Part shown: in pieces, positions 19,065-26,141 of the stretch
How the letters are laid out: every line of letters begins with the position of its first letter
Numbering within the stretch: the stretch's first letter is position 1
Source of the DNA: Paenibacillus oleatilyticus
GTDB lineage: Bacteria > Bacillota > Bacilli > Paenibacillales > NBRC-103111
Assembly: GCF_018998565.1 (NCBI RefSeq)
Contig: NZ_JAHNZO010000017.1
Span: forward strand, 1-64,000
Direction of reading: 5' to 3'
DNA: 64,000 bases
The notes under the pieces: generated by a model
Seen by the model: the letters and a program-made list of their open reading frames with translations, nothing else
Told to the model about the DNA's origin: nothing
Database searches by the model: none
Translations under genes and position numbers: made by a program

Positions 19065-19406
19065 TCACAGGGAAGCCGAAGCTTGACCTAACAGCGACGC
19101 TAATTGATCGTAATCCACCGCTTGACCGCTGCGGAGCTTGATCGTTTTTCTCTCGGGAGGGCCGTCGAACTGGGCTTCGGGGAATTCAATTCCGTCAGGA
19201 TTGAAAATCGTAAAGCTGACCGCATCCTTCGATGTCGAGATCACGGCCGCGTACTTGCCGTTTTTCAAGAAGTGAGGCTTCTTGTATTGGATACGCTCTT
19301 GAACGTCCGGTATCGTTTGAAGGACCATCTCGCGAAGACGCGTAGACATCTCCGCCTGCCACGGTTCTTTGATTGCATTTATGAATTCGATAACTTCTTG
19401 ACTCAT
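19065..19406 (-). CDS. DUF1801 (YdhG-like) protein
   Basis: A 113-residue protein with the DUF1801 pattern: an N-terminal helix (SQEVIEFINAIKEPWQAEMS), IPDVQERIQYKKPHFLKNGKYAAV, and a beta-rich end with ERKTIKLRSGQAVDYDQL. The fold resembles YdhG-type proteins whose biochemical role is unknown. ATG 19406 is chosen because GGAGG stands correctly before it; the longer reading frame has no such site. It is 14 bp downstream of the VOC gene on the same strand, so the two form a small operon. Confidence 0.85.
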   Translation of the reverse strand: MSQEVIEFINAIKEPWQAEMSTRLREMVLQTIPDVQERIQYKKPHFLKNGKYAAVISTSKDAVSFTIFNPDGIEFPEAQFDGPPERKTIKLRSGQAVDYDQLASLLGQASASL

Positions 19407-19420
19407 CCTGTTTTCCTCCT

Positions 19421-19822
19421 TTATTGTCCCTGCTTTACAATCTGCCAATTGACTCCGAACTTGTCAACGACCTCGCCGTAATATGCGCCCCAAGGCTGCA
19501 AAGCGAACGGATATTTGTCCGTGCCGCCCTTTCCTAAATTGGCGTAGGCTTCCCGCGCTTCGGCTTCATCGCCGAACGACAGCGACATCGCGATTCCGCC
19601 GTTCTTGCTTACCGGGCCAAAGGAGTCCGACATGAACAAAACATTCCCTCCGGCCACCGTCATCGCCATGTACATTACTTTATCTTTATGCTCCTCCGGC
19701 GTGCCGGGGATTTCGCCGAACGTGATCGTGGATTGAATCTCCCCGCCAAGCGCCTGCGAATAAAATTCAGCTTGCGCTCTGGCATTCTCCGAAGAAATGA
19801 ATGGGGTTAGGTTGGCTTTCAT
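19421..19822 (-). CDS. VOC-family protein, PhnB/YjdN-like
   Basis: A 133-residue vicinal-oxygen-chelate fold protein. LTPFISSENARAQAEFYSQALG opens the first beta-alpha-beta module, and PWGAYYGEVVDKFGVNWQIV is the typical end of PhnB/YjdN (glyoxalase-like, often mislabelled 3-demethylubiquinone methyltransferase) proteins. Function is unknown. The start at the fourth codon (19822) is preferred because GGAAGG is 9 bases upstream of it and abuts the earlier ATG. It leads the two-gene operon with the DUF1801 gene. Confidence 0.88.
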   Translation of the reverse strand: MKANLTPFISSENARAQAEFYSQALGGEIQSTITFGEIPGTPEEHKDKVMYMAMTVAGGNVLFMSDSFGPVSKNGGIAMSLSFGDEAEAREAYANLGKGGTDKYPFALQPWGAYYGEVVDKFGVNWQIVKQGQ

Positions 19823-19960
19823 ATGCAGCATCCTTCCAGTGATTGGTTTGTACCGGATTCAAAATGAAATGTTGAAAACCGGCCTTTATTCATACGACGA
19901 TCGGGATTCGACGAAATCGACACGATCGCAAAATATTTTTAAAAAAAGGATCGCTCATCT

Positions 19961-21235
19961 CTAAAGACGGTCATCTTCCGTACCCGCAATGCAATCGGAG
20001 GCGCGCTCCAGAAGCAGCGCCCGTTCGCACGCGTTATGGGTCAACGATGCGGCGCGCTTGAACTCCTCGCAGGCCTCTTTTAATCGGCCCAGCTTGAACA
20101 AGAAATCGCCGCGAACGCTCGGCAGTAGATGGTAGCCTTGCAACGACGGCTCCGATGCCAGCGCATCGACAATCTCCAGCCCTACCTCCGGACCAAACGC
20201 CATCGCGAGCGCAACGGCGCGGTTCAGCTCGACGACGGGGGATGGCGCTACCTGACACAGCGCTTCATACAGCGCTGAAATACGCACCCAATCGGTCTCC
20301 TCGGGCGTGCGGGCCCGCGCATGGCACGCCGCAATCGAGGCCTGCAGCGCGTACGGGCCAAGCATTCCGCCGATCCGTTCGGCGCGCTGCAAGGCGGTCA
20401 GACCGCGGCGGATCAGGAGGTGATCCCATAGCGCCCGGTTTTGATCCATGAGGAGGATCGGCTCTCCTGTCGGGCTTACCCGCGTCTTAAACCGCGAAGA
20501 CTGAATCTCCATAAGGGCGACCAGACCGTGAACCTCCGACTCTCCAGGGACGATTTCCGCGAGAATCCGTCCGAGACGCAGCGCCTCCTCACAGAGCACC
20601 GGGCGAATCCAGTTCTCCCCGGAAGTGGCGGAATAGCCCTCATTGAACATAAGATAAATGACCTCGTACACCGACTGGAGCCGGGCCTTAAGCTCGGTCC
20701 CCTGAGGCACCTCGAAGGGTACCCGCGCGGCCGCAAGAGTCCGCTTGGCCCGGACGATCCGCTGGGCGACGGTTGGCTCCGGAACGAAGAACGCGTGCGC
20801 AATTTCTACGGTGGTCAGTCCTCCCAGCAGCCGCAGGGTGAGTGCCACGCGCGCCTCGGATGAAAGCACCGGATGGCAAGTCGTGAAAATCAAACGCAAT
20901 AGATCGTCGCTGACATCGCCGTCCATCACCGCATCGAAGTCGTCTTCGTGCCGGGACTCCATCTCGCGGCCCAGTTCTTCGTACTTGCGCCCGAGCAATT
21001 GGTTCCTGCGCAGCCAATCCAACGCCCGGCGCTTCGCGGTCGTCATGAGCCAAGCCCCCGGGTTGTCCGGTATTCCCGTCTCCGGCCACTTCTCAAGCGC
21101 GACGACGAGCGCATCCTGCGCGAGATCCTCGGCCACCCCGACATCCCGCACCATTCGTGCGAGACTCGCGATGATTTTGGCCGATTCGATTCTCCAAATG
21201 GCATCGATCGTGCGATGGGTCGAGGACGGCTTCAC
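19961..21235 (-). CDS. ECF sigma factor, ECF42 type with C-terminal extension
   Basis: A 424-residue sigma factor. Region 2 is in residues 15-85 (RDVGVAEDLAQDALVVALEKWP, NPGAWLMTTAKRRALDWLRR) and region 4 near 125-180 (ALTLRLLGGLTTVEIAHAF, then PEPTVAQRIVRAKR). A helical TPR-like domain of about 230 residues follows, including YLMFNEGY and LNRAVALAMAFGPE. This architecture, with a DGPF/YCII-domain gene next to it, defines the ECF42 group, where the C-terminal extension rather than an anti-sigma factor is thought to control activity. The start is GTG 21235, overlapping the stop of the YCII gene as GTGA, which suggests translational coupling. Confidence 0.92.
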   Translation of the reverse strand: MKPSSTHRTIDAIWRIESAKIIASLARMVRDVGVAEDLAQDALVVALEKWPETGIPDNPGAWLMTTAKRRALDWLRRNQLLGRKYEELGREMESRHEDDFDAVMDGDVSDDLLRLIFTTCHPVLSSEARVALTLRLLGGLTTVEIAHAFFVPEPTVAQRIVRAKRTLAAARVPFEVPQGTELKARLQSVYEVIYLMFNEGYSATSGENWIRPVLCEEALRLGRILAEIVPGESEVHGLVALMEIQSSRFKTRVSPTGEPILLMDQNRALWDHLLIRRGLTALQRAERIGGMLGPYALQASIAACHARARTPEETDWVRISALYEALCQVAPSPVVELNRAVALAMAFGPEVGLEIVDALASEPSLQGYHLLPSVRGDFLFKLGRLKEACEEFKRAASLTHNACERALLLERASDCIAGTEDDRL

Positions 21236-21663
21236 GATCTCTCCGGCTTCCCTTGCTCGCGGATCATGGCGTGTAAAGCCAGGTTATCCGGGTCTTCGGT
21301 CAACTCCGTCGTCTCGATCACCTGACGCAGTTCAATGACGCCCTCGCCGTTGCCGTGCGGGTCCGGCATACGCATCGCCCACTCAATCGCCTCTTCCCTC
21401 GATTTCACCTCGATGAGCGTAAATCCGGCGATCAGTTCCTTCGACTCGGTGAACGGGCCGTCGACGACCTTGGGCTTGCCGCCGGGCTCCGGGTAGGAAA
21501 TGCGAATCCCGCTCGAGCTGGCATGAAGTCCTTCGGCGGCTAACAGCACGCCGGCCTTCACCAATTCCTCGTTATACTTCATCATCGCGTCAACGAGCTC
21601 CTGGCTGGGCATAACGCCTGCTTCGGAGTCTTTCGTAGCCTTTACAATCATCATGAATCTCAT
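21232..21663 (-). CDS. YCII/DGPF-domain protein, partner of the ECF42 sigma factor
   Basis: A 143-residue YCII-related protein carrying the name-giving DGPFTESKELIAGFTLIEV near residue 67 and an N-terminal MRFMMIVKATKDSEAG strand. DGPF proteins sit beside ECF42 sigma factors across many phyla and are among their targets or cofactors; the biochemical activity is unknown. AAGGAGGAG precedes the ATG. The last codons overlap the sigma factor start by 4 bases, so this gene is first in a two-gene operon. Confidence 0.92.
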   Translation of the reverse strand: MRFMMIVKATKDSEAGVMPSQELVDAMMKYNEELVKAGVLLAAEGLHASSSGIRISYPEPGGKPKVVDGPFTESKELIAGFTLIEVKSREEAIEWAMRMPDPHGNGEGVIELRQVIETTELTEDPDNLALHAMIREQGKPERS

Positions 21664-21921
21664 GGGTAGTTCTCCTCCTTTTTTTTGGTTCAGAGACCTG
21701 AATTAGGCCTCCCGAATTTAGTTTCTATTTACACGACGAACGAATCTCGGCCCAATCGACACATCCCCAAAAAAATATTTTCAAAGAAGGTCGAATGTTC
21801 ATCCACGACTCCCTATGTAAGATTTACTAAAGCAAACTACATGTTGATTCTATCAAATCATCACTTGAAGTGTGAAGGGCGGTCGCGCTTGTCAACAAAG
21901 CTCCTATACTTAAGGGGATTT

Positions 21922-21955
21922 TTGAAACAAATAGTAAATTATATCTATATATAAT
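21922..21955 (+). promoter_or_regulatory. Candidate chitinase promoter
   Basis: TTGAAA (21922-21927) is followed after 18 bases by TATATA (21946-21951), overlapping TATAAT at 21950-21955. It lies 60-95 bases before the chitinase start in a markedly AT-rich 350-bp gap (21664-22015) that otherwise holds no gene. Confidence 0.45.
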
Positions 21956-22015
21956 AGATTATGGATTCCATATACTAGAAATTGAAATTAATCCAATCGT
22001 CATAGGAGGTTAATT

Positions 22016-23659
22016 ATGAAACCTAAGTTCACTAGCAAGAAGGCGGTTCAAGCAAGCGTCGCCGCGCTGTCCGCTCTGTTGGCGCTCGCACCTTTGGAAC
22101 CGGTTACAGCCATTGCTTCGGCCGATGCCGGACAGCAAGCCGCCTTAGCCGCCTCGCCTTGGATCGCCACTCAAGTGTACGTATCCGGCAATGAGGTCAG
22201 CTATAACGGGAAGATCTACCGGGCCAAATGGTGGACGCAGGGCGACACGCCGGGCACCGGCGACCCGTCAAGCTCGCCTTGGCAGCTGGTTGGTCCGGAC
22301 ACGGGCGGCGGCAACGATGCTACTCCGCCGACGGCTCCGACGAATCTTGCATCGACGGGGCAGACCGCAGACACGATCACGCTAACTTGGACTGCGGCTA
22401 CGGACAACATCGCTGTGGCCGGCTACGATATTTACCGCAACGGGACGAAGGTCGGCTCCTCGGCCAACGCTTCCACGCTGACCTACACCGACACAGGGCT
22501 GCAGCAGGATACCGAATATACGTATTACGTTGCCGCGAGAGATGGCGCCAACAACACGACGGCAAGCTCCAGCATCAAAGTAAAGACGTCGCTGGGCGGT
22601 CTGAACGTCGGTCAAAGCCGCGTCCTGACCGATTCGCAAATTGCCTCGATCTGGGGCGGCATCGATCCGCAATATTCGCCGGCCAATGCGGTTGCCGCCG
22701 TGCAGAACGCACTGCCGCAGGCTGAGTACGAAGCGCTGTTCCCGATCCGCATCGGCTCGCCGGAGTGGCACACCTTCGCTGCTTCCAAGCCGTATTACAA
22801 GCCGGGGCAAGGAGACTATTATTCGTACAACAACCTGATTGCCGCCGTATCCGAGGTGGCGAATATCAAGTACAAGCTCGAATACCGGCAGGGAGCGACT
22901 TGGAACCATCGTATATTCCGACTGGACAAGGCGGCGAAGACGGAAACGCTCATCTATCAAAATGCCGATTTCAACGCTTCCTGGAACTTGACGGTGCCGA
23001 TCGTCTCCAAAACCGTCGATTTCGGTTCGTTCCTCAAAGAAGGCACTGCCGCGAACCGCAAGCGCGAGTTGGCGGCCTTCCTCGCCAATATTGCGCATGA
23101 AACGGGCGGAGGCTGGGCGACGGCGCCCGGCGGCGAGCTTCGTTGGGGCTTGTTCTGGAACGAGGAAGTGGCGTACATCAACAGCACCAACATCGGTTAT
23201 GTGCAGACGCATGCCGATTACCCGCCGGTCGCGGGCAAATCGTATCATGGACGCGGGCCGATCCAGCTGAGCTGGAACTACAACTACGGCTTGTTCAGCG
23301 GCATTATATACGGCAATAAAAACACGCTGCTCCAGCAGCCGGAGCTTATCACAAGCGACGGTAAGTTAGGCTTTATGACCGCCATCCTGTTCTGGATGAC
23401 CCCACAGCCGCCGAAGCCGTCGGCCCACGACGTCATGGTTGGCAATTGGACGCCTTCGGCGGAGGACATTGCCAAAGGGCTTACCCCGCCGGGCTTCGGG
23501 ATTACGATCATGATCATCAACGGCAATCTGGAGGGCAATAAAGACGAAACCGACAACCGGATCGGCCGCCGGGTCGGTCATTATCGCGACATTACGACGA
23601 AAATGGGCGTCGATATCACGGGCGAGAAATTGAACACACTCGGCATGAATCCGTTCTAA
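22016..23659 (+). CDS. Secreted GH19 chitinase with CBM5/12 and FnIII domains
   Basis: A 547-residue exported chitinase. A signal peptide covers residues 1 to about 37 (KPKFTSKKAVQASVAALSA, then a hydrophobic stretch). A CBM5/12 chitin-binding module follows (WIATQVYVSGNEVSYNGKIY, KWWTQGDTPG, ending WQLVG near 92). A fibronectin type III linker spans about 100-190 (PPTAPTNLASTG, GYDIYRNGTKV). The GH19 lysozyme-like catalytic domain follows, with the acid Glu in ANIAHETGGGW (about Glu362), a second acidic site in NEEVAYIN, and GRGPIQLSWNYNYG. It hydrolyses chitin to oligosaccharides that the GH20 enzyme at 2.9 kb could finish. TAGGAGG precedes the ATG. The transcript ends in the hairpin at 23710. 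Confidence 0.95.
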   Translation: MKPKFTSKKAVQASVAALSALLALAPLEPVTAIASADAGQQAALAASPWIATQVYVSGNEVSYNGKIYRAKWWTQGDTPGTGDPSSSPWQLVGPDTGGGNDATPPTAPTNLASTGQTADTITLTWTAATDNIAVAGYDIYRNGTKVGSSANASTLTYTDTGLQQDTEYTYYVAARDGANNTTASSSIKVKTSLGGLNVGQSRVLTDSQIASIWGGIDPQYSPANAVAAVQNALPQAEYEALFPIRIGSPEWHTFAASKPYYKPGQGDYYSYNNLIAAVSEVANIKYKLEYRQGATWNHRIFRLDKAAKTETLIYQNADFNASWNLTVPIVSKTVDFGSFLKEGTAANRKRELAAFLANIAHETGGGWATAPGGELRWGLFWNEEVAYINSTNIGYVQTHADYPPVAGKSYHGRGPIQLSWNYNYGLFSGIIYGNKNTLLQQPELITSDGKLGFMTAILFWMTPQPPKPSAHDVMVGNWTPSAEDIAKGLTPPGFGITIMIINGNLEGNKDETDNRIGRRVGHYRDITTKMGVDITGEKLNTLGMNPF

Positions 23660-23709
23660 CGCGCTCCCCTGCACAAGAGGCTGGCCATACCCGGGTGTAC
23701 TAATAAAAG

Positions 23710-23972
23710 AGCCGTCGCTATTGCGACGGCTACGAGCTTGTTGAGAAAGTGCACTTAAACAAAAATAGAGATGCATACGGCGGTGGGGTATCCACTGGAG
23801 AAGCGATAGCGGCCGCCTTTGTCTTCGGGAAATATCCGCTGTTAAGCGGCTTCAATAATAATTTCCCGATGACAACAGCGGTCGGAAGTGGATACCCCAC
23901 CTCCTCGTAACCTCTATTATCCCATTTGACCACTTTCTCAACACTCTGAGAGCCGTCGCTATTGCGACGGCT
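23710..23972. repeat. Palindromic intergenic element, copy 2
   Basis: Terminal repeats TGTTGAGAAAGTG (23739-23751) and CACTTTCTCAACA (23931-23943) enclose GGTGGGGTATCCACT (23782-23796) perfectly paired with AGTGGATACCCCACC (23887-23901), then GTCTTCGGGAAAT (23821-23833) with ATTTCCCGATGAC (23861-23873). The hairpin AGCCGTCGC-TATT-GCGACGGCT occurs identically on both sides (23710-23731 and 23951-23972), so the outer terminator is exactly duplicated. Relative to copy 1, a T-A pair in the main stem has become C-G, a compensatory change. It lies between the convergent chitinase and kinase-regulator genes. No coding frame is seen. Confidence 0.88.
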
Positions 23973-24045
23973 TCCGCTCTTTATCCCGGTAGTTAACCCA
24001 GGAGGACGGCATCTATGATTTCCCTCCATTGCCAAGAACGACTGT

Positions 24046-25839
24046 TTATACGATATTCTCCACTCGCGCTAATTCAATGGCTTCTTCACGGTTACTGACA
24101 CCGAGCTTCGAGTAGAGCGTCGAGCAATAATTGCGTACCGTTCCCTCCGATAAAAACATCTTGGCGGCGATGGACTTGTAGCGCAGTCCGTCCGACAGAT
24201 GCTGTAAAATCTCTATCTCCCGCTTCGTAAGCCCGTACGGATAGTTTTCTTGCTGCGGGCTGTACTTCTCCAACTGCTCACGCTGGCGCTTCATCTCTTC
24301 GAATACACGCGTGGCGATTGACTGATCGATCCACGTTCCCCCGCTATAGATGAGCTTCAAGGCTTCGGTCAATTCTCGCGGATGAAGCGACTTCAGCATA
24401 TAGCCTTCCGCCCCGTGCTCCAGTGCGGTTGCCGCCTGTATGGAATCCTCAAACGTCGTCATGAGCACAACCTTCATGTCAGGCCAGCGTTGCTTCATCT
24501 CAAGCAAGGCTTCAAGTCCGTTCATCCCTTGCATCCGAATATCCATGAGCACGATATCCGGCCGGGATCGCTCGCAATGTTCCAATGCCTCGTGCCCGTC
24601 CCCGGCCGTACCGACGATGATAAAATCAGCATGCTGCTCTAAAATATGCTGCAAGCTGTCGGCAATGATCGACTGATCGTCAACAATCAGCAGGCGGATA
24701 TGACCATGCACAGGCGCTGCCTGCAAAGGAATATTACATATGACGACGGTTCCTTGCCCCGATTGTGAATGAACGGACAGCGTGCCGTGAAGCTGCTCAA
24801 GCCGCTCCTTTATCCCATTTAGACCGAATCCGAACCGGATGGAATCCGTGCCGATGCCGTTGTCTTCGATTTGTAACCGAAGTTGGTGACTATCGAAATG
24901 CAGTTGAACCGATACCGCACTCGCTTGGCCATGACGAACCGCGTTGGTGAGCGATTCTTGCAGACAGCGATATAAACAAAGGTTCATTTTCTGCAGCACA
25001 AGAGCCTCGCTGCCGATCACGCGGAAGTTGACCGTTACCCCTGTAGACTTCCTGAATTCTTCGGTTAATTGCAGCAGCGATTCGCTCAACGAATGGTTCA
25101 ACGGGCCATGAGAGAGCTGGTGCAGATGGTTTCGGATATCATTCAGACTGCGCTGTGCAATGCCGACAAGGGAATCGATCCGTTCGATCTGTACAGCGGG
25201 TACGGATGAGCGGAGTGATTCAACGCCGACGATCAACGAGGTTAGCGCATGTCCAATCGTGTCATGCAGCTCATGTGACAGCCGATGGCGCTCCTCCATC
25301 AGCGTAAGCTCCTCGATTTGTGTAATGTGCCGTTCCAGCAATTGCTTCTGCTCTTGAATGATTTGGGCTTGCTTATGGGACTGAATTAATATACTAAACG
25401 CGAAGCCGATGGCGAAACCAAAGCTGCAGCTAAACATAAACTCGTAGGGGAGCCGATCGGCGAGCCACCCGTTCAATGCCGGAAAAACGAGGCCGCAAGG
25501 GATACCCGTCCACACGTACGTTCGCCAACTGCTGGCCAAGCCTATAATTACCGCGAATAAAACGAAAGACCATAGCAACCCCGGCGCTGCATACGCCAAA
25601 TACAAGTGGAAGAATCCGGAAAATAAAACTTCGACTGCCAGATACCAGCTTCTTTTCCGATATTGAACGATTGGCGGAATGACATAAACCAAGAGAGCAA
25701 GCATCCCTACAATCCATAACGGCGTTATGATCAGTGACGGGTTGATGAAACCGGAGATGAGGATAATGGCGAGCCAAGTGGTCCGTATAGCAAGAACCAC
25801 CCAATCATACAAAAACCATTTTTTTAGTATGGATAACAC
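24046..25839 (-). CDS. Membrane histidine kinase fused to a NarL/LuxR response regulator (copy 1)
   Basis: A single 597-residue polypeptide holding a whole two-component system. About five or six membrane segments fill residues 10-155. A HisKA_3 dimerisation domain has the phospho-acceptor His192 in SHELHDTIGHALTSL. A HATPase_c domain follows (ESLTNAVRHG, EDNGIGTDSIRFGFGLNGIK). After a short linker a receiver domain starts at RLLIVDDQSII (about 388), with the acceptor Asp in DIVLMDIRMQGMNG and Lys in YMLKS. A LuxR-type helix-turn-helix ends the protein (LTKREIEILQHLSDG, FLSEGTVRNYCSTLYSKLGV). There is no periplasmic domain, as in DesK/LiaS-like intramembrane sensors. It diverges from the tandem beta-lactamase gene. 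A second copy lies at 46943. Confidence 0.93.
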   Translation of the reverse strand: MLSILKKWFLYDWVVLAIRTTWLAIILISGFINPSLIITPLWIVGMLALLVYVIPPIVQYRKRSWYLAVEVLFSGFFHLYLAYAAPGLLWSFVLFAVIIGLASSWRTYVWTGIPCGLVFPALNGWLADRLPYEFMFSCSFGFAIGFAFSILIQSHKQAQIIQEQKQLLERHITQIEELTLMEERHRLSHELHDTIGHALTSLIVGVESLRSSVPAVQIERIDSLVGIAQRSLNDIRNHLHQLSHGPLNHSLSESLLQLTEEFRKSTGVTVNFRVIGSEALVLQKMNLCLYRCLQESLTNAVRHGQASAVSVQLHFDSHQLRLQIEDNGIGTDSIRFGFGLNGIKERLEQLHGTLSVHSQSGQGTVVICNIPLQAAPVHGHIRLLIVDDQSIIADSLQHILEQHADFIIVGTAGDGHEALEHCERSRPDIVLMDIRMQGMNGLEALLEMKQRWPDMKVVLMTTFEDSIQAATALEHGAEGYMLKSLHPRELTEALKLIYSGGTWIDQSIATRVFEEMKRQREQLEKYSPQQENYPYGLTKREIEILQHLSDGLRYKSIAAKMFLSEGTVRNYCSTLYSKLGVSNREEAIELARVENIV

Positions 25840-25974
25840 GGATCATGTACACCTGCTTGCCTTTTTTATAAGTAAGAACAGTTCCGGATATTCAGACCTA
25901 TCATGCACCATATCTTCCCGATTCGTCAAGCCACAGAAGGGAGGGAACATTTAGAATTTGACCGTAGCAAGCAC

Positions 25975-26017
25975 GTCACATAAGACAGTTGACAGTTTGT
26001 CATACGGCAAATGTGAC
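25975..26017. promoter_or_regulatory. Nested palindromic operator between kinase-regulator and beta-lactamase genes
   Basis: GTCACAT (25975-25981) pairs with ATGTGAC (26011-26017), and TGACA-GTT-TGTCA (25990-26002) has the same centre at 25996. Two concentric dyads in the 302-bp divergent gap (25840-26141) suggest a site for a dimeric regulator, most simply the fused NarL-type protein. Further TGTCA/GTCAC pentamers follow at 26030-26060. Confidence 0.5.
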
Positions 26018-26141
26018 AGGCCAAGTACGATGTCATTTAGAAGCTTGGCGGTTTCGTCACTGTCCAATTTAACAACCTCAGAGATAAAGTTAGGGGGTGA
26101 AACAACAATACAACATTCCAAACCAATAGGAGCGATGCGTT

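Noticed and set aside
21685..21954. An 89-codon frame upstream of the chitinase
   Set aside because: No ribosome-binding site, unlikely composition, and it overlaps the AT-rich promoter region.
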